From NCBI RefSeq assembly GCF_001766415.1, contig NZ_MKXO01000003.1, positions 1 through 64,000 of the forward strand: 64,000 nt of DNA. Direction: 5' to 3'. Below, one piece after another: positions 16,070 to 24,645 of the stretch (its first letter is position 1; each line of letters begins with the position of its first letter). The notes beneath the pieces are model-generated. The model did not search any database. It worked only from the letters and a program-made list of their open reading frames with translations, and was not told the origin of the DNA. A program made the translations under genes and the position numbers. Source of the DNA: Exiguobacterium aurantiacum. GTDB taxonomy: Bacteria > Bacillota > Bacilli > Exiguobacteriales > Exiguobacteriaceae.

Positions 16070-16582
16070 TTATTTTAATAGGTTGAGCATCTCACGGTTA
16101 AACGCCGGAATGTCGTCCGGTTGACGGCTCGTGACGAGCTGATCTTGGCAGACGACGACTTCTTTGTCGGCATACTTCGCACCGGCATACTCCATGTCGA
16201 CTTTGATCGACTTATAGCCGGTCGCGTCGCGGCCTTCGAGCGTCTTCGCCGTGATCAACAGTTGCGGCCCGTGACAGATGGCGAATACTGGCTTCTTCGC
16301 ATCCATGAACGCTTTCGCGAACTGGACGAAACGTTCGTCTTCGCGCAACAAGTCAGGTGAGAATCCGCCTGGTAAGAGCAGAGCGTCAAAGTCTTCTGGC
16401 GACACATCGTCGATCGCTTTGTCGATCGTGACTTTCGCCTCGCCTTGTTTGCCTTCGACGGTGTTACCGGCTGCCTTTTCGATCGTGACAACTTCGTGCC
16501 CCGCTTCCACCAATGCGTCGCGTGGACCTGTGAACTCTACGTCTTCAAACATATCCGTGATTAGCGTTGCTACTTTTGCCAT
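16070..16582 (-). CDS. DJ-1/PfpI family protein (class I glutamine amidotransferase-like)
   Basis: The 170-residue protein contains LLLPGGFSPDLLR, the nucleophile elbow AICHGPQLL and the glutamate-bearing FTGPRDAL start, matching the YfkM/PfpI general-stress group. Members act as deglycases, chaperones or proteases; which applies here is not shown. I start at 16582 (MAKVATLITDMFEDVE) behind TTAGGGAGTG; the longer in-frame version adds a Cys-rich tail unlike the family. Confidence 0.85.
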   Translation of the reverse strand: MAKVATLITDMFEDVEFTGPRDALVEAGHEVVTIEKAAGNTVEGKQGEAKVTIDKAIDDVSPEDFDALLLPGGFSPDLLREDERFVQFAKAFMDAKKPVFAICHGPQLLITAKTLEGRDATGYKSIKVDMEYAGAKYADKEVVVCQDQLVTSRQPDDIPAFNREMLNLLK

Positions 16583-16653
16583 ATCGGAAACACTCCCTAA
16601 TTTTTGTTTTACGCACATAAGGACTGTTCCACACGTCACGGGCCATTAAACAT

Positions 16654-17238
16654 TCAGCGGAATTTCGAGACGTACGGATTGTCCCGCTCGAAGAAGCGGT
16701 ACGCATAGTCACGCGCCTCACCACTGTTCGGGATACCGATGCGCGGGCCGGCCTCAATCTCGTTCACACCGTCCCCTTCGACAATATAGAGCGGTTCATG
16801 TTGGAGCGAGTGTCCGTATAAGTCCATCGTGATCCCGAGCGCCTTCGTCAGTTTACCGGGTCCGTTCGTCCGGTCGAACCGTTTGATGCCAGGACGATTG
16901 AATTCAATCAACTCCTTCCCGGCGACGGGTTCGACCGCCCGGATCAACACGGCTTCCGGTGATCCGATCGGACCGCTGACGACGTTCAAGAGCGTATGCG
17001 TGTGCATTTGATACGTGTACACATGTCCAGACTGCCCGAACATGATCTCGGTCCGATTCGTCCGTCTGCCGCCAAAACTGTGGGCTGCCTGATCGACCGC
17101 CCCGAGATACGCCTCCGTCTCGACAATTTTGCCAATGATCTGTCCTTCGAGATGATCATGGACGAGATAGTGCCCGAGCAACGACCGGGCCAGTTCGAGC
17201 GTCGGTTGTTCATAAAATGATGGGTCGAGCCGTTTCAT
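16654..17238 (-). CDS. 3-methyladenine DNA glycosylase (AAG/Mpg type)
   Basis: The 194-residue protein has IVETEAYLGAVDQAAHSFGGRRTNRTEIMFGQSGHVYTYQMH, containing the catalytic Glu and base-flipping Tyr residues of the AAG family, and RAVEPV. It excises alkylated or deaminated purines. The ATG at 17238 lies six bases from GAGGAGGG; the ATG at 17244 is too close to it. Confidence 0.92.
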   Translation of the reverse strand: MKRLDPSFYEQPTLELARSLLGHYLVHDHLEGQIIGKIVETEAYLGAVDQAAHSFGGRRTNRTEIMFGQSGHVYTYQMHTHTLLNVVSGPIGSPEAVLIRAVEPVAGKELIEFNRPGIKRFDRTNGPGKLTKALGITMDLYGHSLQHEPLYIVEGDGVNEIEAGPRIGIPNSGEARDYAYRFFERDNPYVSKFR

Positions 17239-17284
17239 CGTCATCCCTCCTCGTCCTTATTTTCTCAAACGAGGCTTGGCGACA

Positions 17285-17317
17285 CAAAAAAGATGCCCTG
17301 AACGCGTTCAGGACATC
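17285..17317 (-). terminator. Terminator of nhaC
   Basis: The minus strand has GATGTCCTGAACGCGTTCAGGGCATC followed by TTTTTT. Confidence 0.8.
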
Positions 17318-17324
17318 ACTTTCA

Positions 17325-18701
17325 TTACGATGCGAGCTTGATCGCATCACGCTGCTTCCCCAACTTCACGTAACCGAGCACGATTGAGAAGATCGGGCTG
17401 AGCCAAAGGAAGAACGCGAACGGTGCGTATTCGAGTACCGGCACGCCGAGTGTGGCGGCGAAGAAGGCACCGGACACTCCCCAAGGAATGAGCGGGTTGA
17501 TGACCGTCCCGCCGTCTTCAAGCGCACGCGACAAGTAACGCGGGTCGATGCCGCGGTCGATAAACCCTTGTTTGAACGCTTGTCCCGGGAGCAAGATCGA
17601 CAAGTACTGCTCGCCGGCGAGCAAGTTGACGCCGATCGAGCTGAGCACGACCGACAGCACCGAGCTACCTGGTGACTTCAGACGCTCTAGTAACGCATCG
17701 ACGATGGCTTGGAACACGCCCAGCTCACGGAGCAGTCCACCGAAAGCGAGGGCAATCAACACGAGGCTGACCGACCAAAGCATCGATTCGAGGCCACCGC
17801 GGTCGAGCACGGCCGCGATCGTCTCGTTCTCGACGCCCGACTTGAATCCGGCCTGCATGACACCGAACCAGTTCGAGACGTTCCAATTACCTTGGACGAA
17901 CCCGGCCGTCAACACACCGGCAAACATCCCGACGAGCATCGTCGGCAATACCGGCATCCGACGGAAGGCGAGCACGGCGACGAGGACCGGTGCGAGCAGT
18001 GTCAACCATGACAAGTTGAACCGTCCGGCGAGTGCTGTCTGTGCTTCCGCGATTTGCGTCGTGTCGGCCGCTTGACCGCTCCGTCCGAGAACTGTGAATA
18101 AGATGAGTGTGATTACAATCGCGGGAACGGTCGTCCCCATCATGAAGCGGATATGGTCGAACAGTTTGACACCGGCCACAGCTGGCGCAAAATTCGTCGT
18201 ATCCGACAGCGGGCTCATCTTATCACCGAAGAGCGCACCTGACACGATGGCTCCGGCGGCGAGCGCCGGGGAAATCCCGAGTGCCATCCCGATCCCGAAC
18301 AAGGCGACCCCGACGGTACCGACCGTCGTGAAGGCACTCCCTGTGAACGATGACACGATCATCGTGATGAGCAACACGCTCGGTAAGAACCACTGGGCTG
18401 AGATTGTATTTAAACCGATGGAGAGGATCGTCGCCACCGTACCGGACATTTGCCATACTCCGATCAGCATCCCGATCAACAATAAAATCATGATCGGCAT
18501 AATCGCTTCACGAATCCCGTTGATCATCGCGGTCTCGATGCGTTTAAAGTCGCGCGTGCGATAATACGCGTATCCCCCTATTAGTACCATTGTGCCAAAG
18601 ATCGCCATATGTGGCGTCGCTTTGGCCAAAAACATCAGTGCGAGCAAGGAAATCCCGCTCATCAGCACGACGAATACAGCCTCTTTCCCTTTCATCTGCA
18701 T
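17325..18701 (-). CDS. nhaC: Na+/H+ antiporter, NhaC family
   Basis: The 458-residue protein has about 11-12 hydrophobic segments and NhaC-type motifs such as GSAFTTVGTVGVALFGIG, GALFGDKMSPLSDTTNFAPA and EDGGTVINPLIPWGVSGAFF. It exchanges Na+ for protons at the membrane for sodium and pH homeostasis; some relatives are malate-lactate antiporters. GGAGGGGA precedes the ATG. It stands alone and is divergent from the queC operon. Confidence 0.9.
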   Translation of the reverse strand: MQMKGKEAVFVVLMSGISLLALMFLAKATPHMAIFGTMVLIGGYAYYRTRDFKRIETAMINGIREAIMPIMILLLIGMLIGVWQMSGTVATILSIGLNTISAQWFLPSVLLITMIVSSFTGSAFTTVGTVGVALFGIGMALGISPALAAGAIVSGALFGDKMSPLSDTTNFAPAVAGVKLFDHIRFMMGTTVPAIVITLILFTVLGRSGQAADTTQIAEAQTALAGRFNLSWLTLLAPVLVAVLAFRRMPVLPTMLVGMFAGVLTAGFVQGNWNVSNWFGVMQAGFKSGVENETIAAVLDRGGLESMLWSVSLVLIALAFGGLLRELGVFQAIVDALLERLKSPGSSVLSVVLSSIGVNLLAGEQYLSILLPGQAFKQGFIDRGIDPRYLSRALEDGGTVINPLIPWGVSGAFFAATLGVPVLEYAPFAFFLWLSPIFSIVLGYVKLGKQRDAIKLAS

Positions 18702-18853
18702 CGACGTCCCCTCCTTTCAGTTCCATTATTTTCTACCTAACCGCTTAAACGCTTTTATGCATGAAAGTGTGTCAGTGATGTTCTTTACTATACCTACTTC
18801 TCTTTTCCCTGTCAAACGTCTTTTTATGGTAAAGTAAACGCTCGAGGGTGACC

Positions 18854-18890
18854 TCCGGAGTTCGTAACCTCCTCCGACATCAAAACTAGC
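18854..18890 (+). promoter_or_regulatory. preQ1-I riboswitch
   Basis: CGGAG (18856-18860) pairs with CTCCG (18872-18876) around UUCGUAACCUC. The A-rich tail ACAUCAAAACUAG follows, matching the class I preQ1 aptamer layout. The queC ribosome site AAGGAAG begins about seven bases after the tail, so control is probably at translation. Binding of preQ1 would lower queuosine precursor synthesis. Confidence 0.78.
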
Positions 18891-18909
18891 GAAAAAGGAA
18901 GTGTGCACG

Positions 18910-19554
18910 TTGCAACACGAAAAAGCATTGGTCGTCTTCAGTGGCGGTCAAGATTCAACCACTTGCCTGTTTTGGGCAAAACAACAATTCTCTCATGTGG
19001 AAGCCGTGACGTTCGCCTACGGGCAGCGCCATGATGCGGAAATCGAGGTCGCGAAAGAAATCGCGGCCGAACTCGATGTCCCGCACCACATCCTCGATTT
19101 GTCCTTACTCGGACAACTCACCTCAAACGCGTTGACGAGACATGATCTCGACATCGATAATGCGGACGTCCCAAATACGTTCGTCGATGGACGCAACCAT
19201 TTATTCTTATCCTTTGCGGCCGTCATGGCCAAACAACTCGGTATGCATCACATCATCACCGGTGTCTGTGAGACCGACTTCTCGGGCTACCCGGACTGTC
19301 GCGACCAATTCGTCAAATCATTGAACGTGACGCTCAACTTAGCGATGGACTACCCGTTCGTCATCGATACGCCGCTCATGTGGCTCGATAAAAAGCAGAC
19401 GTGGGAACTCGCGGACCGGCTCGGAGCGTTCGATTTCATCAAAGAGCGGACCCTCACCTGCTATAACGGTGTGCTCGGTTCAGGCTGTGGCGAATGTCCG
19501 GCGTGTGTGCTCCGTCAAAACGGGCTCGCTGCATACGAGGAGGTACGCGTATGA
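18910..19554 (+). CDS. queC: 7-cyano-7-deazaguanine (preQ0) synthase
   Basis: The 214-residue protein has the PP-loop SGGQDSTT (11-18) and the C-terminal zinc cluster [19 protein letters not shown]. It converts 7-carboxy-7-deazaguanine to preQ0 with ATP and ammonia. I choose TTG at 18910 ([10 protein letters not shown]) because AAGGAAG sits at proper spacing; the GTG at 18901 would overlap that site. The start of queD overlaps its stop. It is the first gene of the queC-D-E-F operon. Confidence 0.95.
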   Translation: MQHEKALVVFSGGQDSTTCLFWAKQQFSHVEAVTFAYGQRHDAEIEVAKEIAAELDVPHHILDLSLLGQLTSNALTRHDLDIDNADVPNTFVDGRNHLFLSFAAVMAKQLGMHHIITGVCETDFSGYPDCRDQFVKSLNVTLNLAMDYPFVIDTPLMWLDKKQTWELADRLGAFDFIKERTLTCYNGVLGSGCGECPACVLRQNGLAAYEEVRV

Positions 19555-20006
19555 AACACGCCCCATTCCTCGCCCCGACGAGCGTCGAAGCCAAACAAGA
19601 CGGCTCGCTCATCTACTGCCCGCACCGCGTCCAAATCGTCAAAGAAGTGACGTTCGATGCGGCCCATCACTTGTTTGATTACGATGGGAAGTGCCGAGCG
19701 CTCCACGGACACACGTACAAACTTCAAATGGGAATCAGCGGTTTTCTCGACAATCGTGGGATGACGCTCGACTTCGGTGACTTGAAAGCCATCTTTAAAG
19801 AAGAGCTCGAACCGTATCTCGACCACCGCTATTTAAATGAGTCCCTTCCATATATGAATACGACAGCAGAAAACATGTGCTACTGGATTTTCGATCAGCT
19901 CGCTAAGCACTTGCCTGACGAACGCGACGTCCGCGTCGAATTCGTCCGCCTTTATGAGACACCGACGTCCTACGCCGAGTTCCGGCGCGAATGGCTGGTG
20001 GACTGA
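19551..20006 (+). CDS. queD: 6-carboxy-5,6,7,8-tetrahydropterin synthase
   Basis: The 151-residue T-fold enzyme has zinc ligands in [25 protein letters not shown] and later DHRYLNE and a catalytic Glu near [13 protein letters not shown]. It turns 7,8-dihydroneopterin triphosphate into CPH4. An N-terminal stretch of about 30 residues precedes the core. GAGGAGGT precedes ATG 19551, and the start overlaps the queC stop by 4 bp. Confidence 0.93.
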   Translation: MKHAPFLAPTSVEAKQDGSLIYCPHRVQIVKEVTFDAAHHLFDYDGKCRALHGHTYKLQMGISGFLDNRGMTLDFGDLKAIFKEELEPYLDHRYLNESLPYMNTTAENMCYWIFDQLAKHLPDERDVRVEFVRLYETPTSYAEFRREWLVD

Positions 20007-20701
20007 TGAAGATCCCTGTCCTCGAAGTGTTCGGGCCGACGTTTCAAGGTGAAGGCCGCGCCATCGGACAGAAGACGATGTTCGTCCGGACCGCCGGTTG
20101 CGATTATCGCTGCGCCTGGTGCGACTCCGCCTTCACCTGGGACGGTTCGGAAAAACCCGACATGCTGACGGCTGATGACATCATCGTGCGTCTCGACGAG
20201 CTCGGAATGTACGATTACGTCACGATCTCAGGCGGCAACCCGCTCCTCATCGCCGGTATGAAAGATTTGGTCGAAAAGTTGAAGGCACGCGGCGTCAAGC
20301 TCGCCGTCGAGACACAAGGTAGCCGGTATCAAGACTGGCTCCAAGACATCGACGACGTGACGCTCAGCCCGAAACCACCGTCGTCCGGCATGACGACCGA
20401 TTGGGAAAAACTCGACGCCATCGTCGAACGGCTGCGTCCCGAACAGACGACGTTCAAAATCGCCGTGTTCGATGAGGTCGATCTCGCCTATGCGAAAGAC
20501 GTCCAAACCCGCTACACCCCGGACGTCATGTACTTGTCGGCCGGCAACCCTGAGCCCGGGGCGGACGGTGACATCACCGACGCGCAGCTCAGACGTTTGA
20601 AAGAGTTGTGGGAAGACGTCGCGCGTGACCCGTCATGGCAAAGCGTCCGTGTCTTGCCGCAGCTACACACATTACTGTACGCCAACGAACGTGGCGTCTA
20701 A
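20006..20701 (+). CDS. queE: 7-carboxy-7-deazaguanine synthase (radical SAM)
   Basis: The 231-residue protein carries the [4Fe-4S]-binding CxxxCxxC at Cys32, Cys36 and Cys39 ([11 protein letters not shown]), preceded by [11 protein letters not shown], which typifies QueE. SGGNPLL matches the SAM-binding GGE-like region. It rearranges CPH4 to CDG. Its ATG shares a base with the queD stop. Confidence 0.94.
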   Translation: MKIPVLEVFGPTFQGEGRAIGQKTMFVRTAGCDYRCAWCDSAFTWDGSEKPDMLTADDIIVRLDELGMYDYVTISGGNPLLIAGMKDLVEKLKARGVKLAVETQGSRYQDWLQDIDDVTLSPKPPSSGMTTDWEKLDAIVERLRPEQTTFKIAVFDEVDLAYAKDVQTRYTPDVMYLSAGNPEPGADGDITDAQLRRLKELWEDVARDPSWQSVRVLPQLHTLLYANERGV

Positions 20702-20714
20702 GGAGAAGATATCC

Positions 20715-21203
20715 ATGAGACCAGAAGACTTACAAGACTTGTCGCTCCTCGGCCAGAAGAGCGTCCCATACATTTTTGAATACGCCCCGGACGTGCTCGA
20801 GGCGTTCCCGAACCGGCATCCGGAAAACGATTATTTCGTGAAGTTCAACGCACCGGAATTCACATCGCTCTGTCCGATTACGAATCAGCCGGACTTTGCG
20901 ACGATCTACATCTCGTACATCCCGGACGAAAAACTCGTCGAGTCGAAGTCGCTCAAGCTTTATTTATTCAGCTTCCGTAACCACGGCGACTTCCACGAAA
21001 ACTGCATCAACGTCATCGGGAAAGATCTCGTCAAGCTGATGGAACCGCGCTACCTCGAAGTGTGGGGCAAGTTCACGCCCCGCGGCGGCATCTCGATCGA
21101 CCCGTACTACAACTACGGCAAGCCGGGCACGAAGTACGAGCAAATGGCCGAACATCGCCTGTTCAACCACGACTTGTACCCTGAGACGGTCGACAACCGT
21201 TAA
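20715..21203 (+). CDS. queF: NADPH-dependent preQ0 reductase
   Basis: The 162-residue T-fold enzyme has [13 protein letters not shown] with the thioimide-forming Cys53 and catalytic Asp60, and later [11 protein letters not shown]. It reduces preQ0 to preQ1, the last cytosolic step before tRNA insertion. ATG 20715 follows AAGGAGAAG. It is the last gene of the operon. Confidence 0.95.
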   Translation: MRPEDLQDLSLLGQKSVPYIFEYAPDVLEAFPNRHPENDYFVKFNAPEFTSLCPITNQPDFATIYISYIPDEKLVESKSLKLYLFSFRNHGDFHENCINVIGKDLVKLMEPRYLEVWGKFTPRGGISIDPYYNYGKPGTKYEQMAEHRLFNHDLYPETVDNR

Positions 21204-21206
21204 GCA

Positions 21207-21246
21207 AAAAGTAGGCGCTCATCCAATTGAGCGCCTACTTCTTTTT
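21207..21246. terminator. Bidirectional terminator after queF
   Basis: AAGTAGGCGCTCA-TCCAAT-TGAGCGCCTACTT has T-runs on both strands. Confidence 0.85.
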
Positions 21247-21891
21247 GTAACGGTTGATTTGTTGCTTGATCGGTTCGCGGAACACGGTCGCGACGAGTGT
21301 CAACACGACAAAGACAGCGAGCGCGAGGATGACCAGCTTCATATCCCCGCTCGCGAGGCTACTACCGAGAAAATTATTAGCGAACGCCCCCGGAATCATA
21401 CCGACCGAGGTCGCGAAGACATAAGCCGGGAGTCGCACTTTCGCCAAACCTGAGGCATAACTGACCAAATCAAAGTTGACGAGCGGGATCAATCGTAAGA
21501 TCAAGACGTAAAAGAATCCGTCTTCTTCGATTTTGTGCTGAATCTTCTCATAATCGCTCGATTCGAAATGGCGCAGAAACCGGTCTCCGAAGCGAACCGC
21601 TACATAATAAGCGACGAGTGCGCTGAGCGTGGCGCCGATGACCGTATAGATGACACCGGGCAGCGTCCCGAACGCCAACCCGCCCGCAACCGACAAGACG
21701 GACGTCGGAAATAAAATCAACGGGCGAACGGTGAACAATAAAATATAAATGAGCGGGGCGAGCCAACCGAATTGAACGATATAATCTCGGATCTCCCCCG
21801 GTCGCAAGTCGATCCACTGATAGAGAAACGTCGCTGTCCCGAATACGAGTAAAACGACGGCAATGACCCATTGTGTTTTCCACTTGTTCAT
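21235..21891 (-). CDS. TVP38/TMEM64-family membrane protein (VTT domain)
   Basis: The 218-residue protein has five to six hydrophobic segments and the family pattern RPLILFPTSVLSVAGGLAFGTLPG, FYVLILRLIPLVNFDLVSYASGLAKV and PGAFANNFLGSSL. This DedA/VTT superfamily includes lipid scramblase-like and flippase proteins; the exact role here is unknown. The start at 21891 (MNKWKTQW) follows GGGGAGG. Confidence 0.85.
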   Translation of the reverse strand: MNKWKTQWVIAVVLLVFGTATFLYQWIDLRPGEIRDYIVQFGWLAPLIYILLFTVRPLILFPTSVLSVAGGLAFGTLPGVIYTVIGATLSALVAYYVAVRFGDRFLRHFESSDYEKIQHKIEEDGFFYVLILRLIPLVNFDLVSYASGLAKVRLPAYVFATSVGMIPGAFANNFLGSSLASGDMKLVILALAVFVVLTLVATVFREPIKQQINRYKKK

Positions 21892-22006
21892 CGGTCGACC
21901 TCCCCTCTTTCTTTCATCATATCGCCTCACCTCGAAAAAGTAACGCCTTCCTTTTTTTAGGAATCACAGTGTGGTACGGTTAGAAAAAGCAGAAGGAGGA
22001 ATCCCA

Positions 22007-22516
22007 ATGTACCTGGCAGATGCCATCAAATTGAAACACCTGCTCTTGAAGCAGATTGATAAGTTGTTACAAGAAGTCGAACGGGTCGCGTTCATCGAGC
22101 TCGAGAAGGATGAGCCGCTCCCGACGATCCAATCCCGCTCGCTCGAAGATATCGAGGTCGAGCTCCAATCGATTCGGACCGACATGCGTCGTCTCGACCG
22201 CCTCGTCTGTGAAGCGCACTTGCATAACGTCATCGAGACGAACGATGGACCGCTCCCGCTCGTCGAGGCGATCGAGTTCGCCGTTCAGTTGCGAGCTCAG
22301 GCTCGGATGTATCAAGACTTGGCCGAACGTCCGAAACGCGAATTTCAATCGGGTCACGGTGAAGGCACTTCTGTCATCAAGCACGCGCTTTATGATCCGG
22401 AACTGTACCGTCTGAAGGCGCTCGACGTCGAGAAACGGGCCAACCGTATCTCAAGCGCTATCGATGCGGCCAATCACCGGACCGAAATCGATTTTGATGC
22501 GAGCCGATATATGTAA
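22007..22516 (+). CDS. DIP1984-like helical protein
   Basis: The 169-residue, largely helical soluble protein (LADAIKLKHLLLKQIDKLLQEVERVAFIELEKDE; LQSIRTDMRRLDRLVCEAHLHNVIE) resembles the DIP1984/septicolysin-labelled family in pattern. No catalytic motif is seen and its role is unknown. The start at 22007 follows AGAAGGAGGA. A strong terminator follows. Confidence 0.6.
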   Translation: MYLADAIKLKHLLLKQIDKLLQEVERVAFIELEKDEPLPTIQSRSLEDIEVELQSIRTDMRRLDRLVCEAHLHNVIETNDGPLPLVEAIEFAVQLRAQARMYQDLAERPKREFQSGHGEGTSVIKHALYDPELYRLKALDVEKRANRISSAIDAANHRTEIDFDASRYM

Positions 22517-22518
22517 GC

Positions 22519-22553
22519 TAAAAACGCGCCGGGACCTTCCCGGCGCATTTTAC
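22519..22553. terminator. Terminator
   Basis: GCGCCGGGA and TCCCGGCGC form a stem followed by ATTTT. Confidence 0.8.
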
Positions 22554-23053
22554 ATGTGATGATGGTCGTTATGATGATTGTGGTGGTCATGATGGTGCGA
22601 ACCAGACCGACGTCTCGGCGCCGGCTCATCGGCGAACTTCTCGCCGTCTAAAATACCGAGCCGCTTATATTGGCGGTCGACCCGTTCTTTCGTCTCGTCT
22701 CCGACGTGCGGTGATTCCATGACGAGTTGATAGCTACCGAGCGCCACCCGGAACGGCTCCATCTGCGTGCGATGGACCGGAAACGACTTCACGTCCCGTA
22801 AATAATCGGCGAGCCGGTTTGCTGATGCGTCATCGGGATGATCTGCGAGGTCTGAGGCGAAGCGTTGCATGTCTTTTAAGAGACCGCTCGTCTTCACTTG
22901 TTGGCTGATACCTGCAATGAAGGCGAATGCAATTAGACCGATGATTCCAATAATAAAAATCGGAAAAATACTGAACATCCCACTAAAAAACGAATCTCCC
23001 ATCCCTGTCGAATCGATGTATACTTCTTCCCCGAATGCGAACGTGTTGATCAT
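22550..23053 (-). CDS. Single-span membrane protein with histidine-rich tail
   Basis: The 167-residue protein has an N-terminal outside or lumenal stretch, one transmembrane helix near residues 25-47 (MFSIFPIFIIGIIGLIAFAF), a charged cytoplasmic-looking domain and a C terminus SHHHDHHNHHNDHHHM. The tail could bind Zn2+, Ni2+ or Cu2+; this is inferred from composition only. The start at 23053 follows AAGGGGGAG. No known family is recognised for the middle part. It has its own terminator region and no operon partners. Confidence 0.7.
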   Translation of the reverse strand: MINTFAFGEEVYIDSTGMGDSFFSGMFSIFPIFIIGIIGLIAFAFIAGISQQVKTSGLLKDMQRFASDLADHPDDASANRLADYLRDVKSFPVHRTQMEPFRVALGSYQLVMESPHVGDETKERVDRQYKRLGILDGEKFADEPAPRRRSGSHHHDHHNHHNDHHHM

Positions 23054-23110
23054 AATGTCTCCCCCTTTTTTCCTAATATACGGACGCCGCTTCATTTGGT
23101 TTCATGCCTA

Positions 23111-23139
23111 CAAAAAAAGCCGCGGCACTCGCCACGGCT
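23111..23139 (-). terminator. Terminator
   Basis: The minus strand has AGCCGTGGC-GAGT-GCCGCGGCT followed by a T-run. Confidence 0.75.
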
Positions 23140-23145
23140 CAACTG

Positions 23146-23601
23146 TCAGTTCAATTGTTTCTCCATCATGATGCGCGGTGCGCCATCTTCCGTGTACGCC
23201 CCCATGATGTCGTAACCACAGAGCAGGTTCAAAATGATGACGCCTTTGTTCGTGTTGCGCGCTTTCGTCCGAATCGAGTGGAATCCTTGCGCTTTCACCC
23301 ATTCGAGTTGCGTATCCATCAACTTGCGGCCGATCCCGTACTTTTGGAACTCAGGATGCACGCCGCCAGCCCAGCTATAGAAGCGATATGGCTCAGCCTC
23401 GTAGCCGATCTTGAATCCGACGGGCCGGTCGTCAGAAAATGCGAGTAACACGAGCGGGTTGGCATGGCGGTACAGTCGTTCTTTAAAACGAAGTTGGTCG
23501 ATGTCGCCGTACAGATGGCGATACAGGTTGAAGAATTCCTCTTCAAACTCGCTAAAGTTCGTCGTCACATCTTTCACGATAAATGAACTGGTCGTACTCA
23601 T
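23146..23601 (-). CDS. GNAT-family N-acetyltransferase
   Basis: The 151-residue protein has GGVHPEFQKYGIGRKLMDTQLEWVKAQG, the acetyl-CoA pyrophosphate-binding motif A, and an N-terminal substrate lobe. The substrate is unknown. AAAGGGGATGG precedes the ATG. Confidence 0.85.
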   Translation of the reverse strand: MSTTSSFIVKDVTTNFSEFEEEFFNLYRHLYGDIDQLRFKERLYRHANPLVLLAFSDDRPVGFKIGYEAEPYRFYSWAGGVHPEFQKYGIGRKLMDTQLEWVKAQGFHSIRTKARNTNKGVIILNLLCGYDIMGAYTEDGAPRIMMEKQLN

Positions 23602-23659
23602 CTTTCCATCCCCTTTCGAAATATGGACAAGTTACTCGTACGCCTGTTTATTTCGCCAT

Positions 23660-24424
23660 CTACTCGGATTTTCCTGTTTCTCGCTCAAATGCGTTCAAAC
23701 CTTTTTGTTTGTACACCCCGAGCGAACGTTTCGGGAGGCTCCGCACCATCCAGTTTTTGAACACACGTTGTTTGTCCTCGATCGATAGTCCGTATCCTTC
23801 CGTCACGATATGACGGGCCCGCGTCGTCACATCATAAAGCGAGATGGCGGCAGCGACCGAGATATTTAAACTTTGGACATAACCTTGCATCGGGATGACG
23901 TAATTCCCGTCCGCTTTCGCGAGTGCCTGCTCCGACACACCGTGATGCTCGTTCCCGAATAAGAGCACGGTCGGTTTTGACACGTCGACGTCTTCGAGTG
24001 GGATCGCCTCTTCGCTGAGCGCCGTCGCGAGTATTTGATAGCCGTCCGCTTTCAACTGATCGATCGCCTCCTCAATGGAAGCGTGTTCGACGACGTCGAC
24101 CCAGCGATCGGCACTCTTGGCGATAATCGAGTTCGGTTTGAACTTGGCCCGTCCCTCGACGACGTGAAGCGTCTGCACACCGAACGCGTCCGCCGAACGC
24201 AATACGGCCGACTGATTGTGCGGATCGTCAACGCCCTCGGTCAATACCGTGATGTGATTCGTCCGCGTGTTCAATACGTCTTGCATCCGCTTGACGCGGT
24301 CTGGCATGAGCATCGAGAACAAGAGCCGATCCTCTTCTTTCATCACGCCCGTTCGTAACAACTCTTCAAGCAACGTGGCCTGCTCTTCTTTTGACAATGC
24401 TGATGTCGTCTGTCTCCATCCCAT
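23660..24424 (-). CDS. trmH: tRNA (guanosine-18-2'-O)-methyltransferase, TrmH-like SPOUT enzyme
   Basis: The 254-residue SPOUT-fold protein has motif 1 region VDDPHNQSAVLRSADAFG (Asn and the catalytic Arg), motif 2 VLLFGNEHHGVSEQAL and motif 3 IPMQGYVQSLNISVAAAI, the knot that binds SAM. The C-terminal extension fits TrmH. It methylates G18 of tRNA. The start at 24424 (MGWRQTTSA) follows AAAGGGGCG. Confidence 0.88.
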   Translation of the reverse strand: MGWRQTTSALSKEEQATLLEELLRTGVMKEEDRLLFSMLMPDRVKRMQDVLNTRTNHITVLTEGVDDPHNQSAVLRSADAFGVQTLHVVEGRAKFKPNSIIAKSADRWVDVVEHASIEEAIDQLKADGYQILATALSEEAIPLEDVDVSKPTVLLFGNEHHGVSEQALAKADGNYVIPMQGYVQSLNISVAAAISLYDVTTRARHIVTEGYGLSIEDKQRVFKNWMVRSLPKRSLGVYKQKGLNAFERETGKSE

Positions 24425-24542
24425 TCTTCTCGCCCCTTTCAACCTCTAGTATTTTATCGGGATTCGTTTCGACTGACAAGCGACGTCGTAAAACAGCGTA
24501 TTTTCATCCTTCCATGAAAATTTATGAATTTTAGGAAACCGG

Positions 24543-24592
24543 TTGCACAAATTTATGCAATCGATTACAATCATTAATGCAAGCGATTGCAT
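24543..24592 (+). promoter_or_regulatory. PTS gene promoter with cre-like site and LacI-type dyad
   Basis: TTGCAC (24543-24548) and TACAAT (24566-24571) have a 17-bp spacer. TGCAATCGATTACA (24556-24569) overlaps the -10 and fits the CcpA cre consensus TGWAANCGNTNWCA with one mismatch. ATGCAAGCGATTGCAT (24577-24592) near the start of transcription has arms TGCAA/TTGCA, like LacI/MalR-family operators. Repression by CcpA plus a sugar-specific regulator is likely. Confidence 0.7.
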
Positions 24593-24645
24593 TGGCGATC
24601 GTTCTTAACAGAGAAAAAGTTCCGAACAGGAAGGAAGCGTATAGC

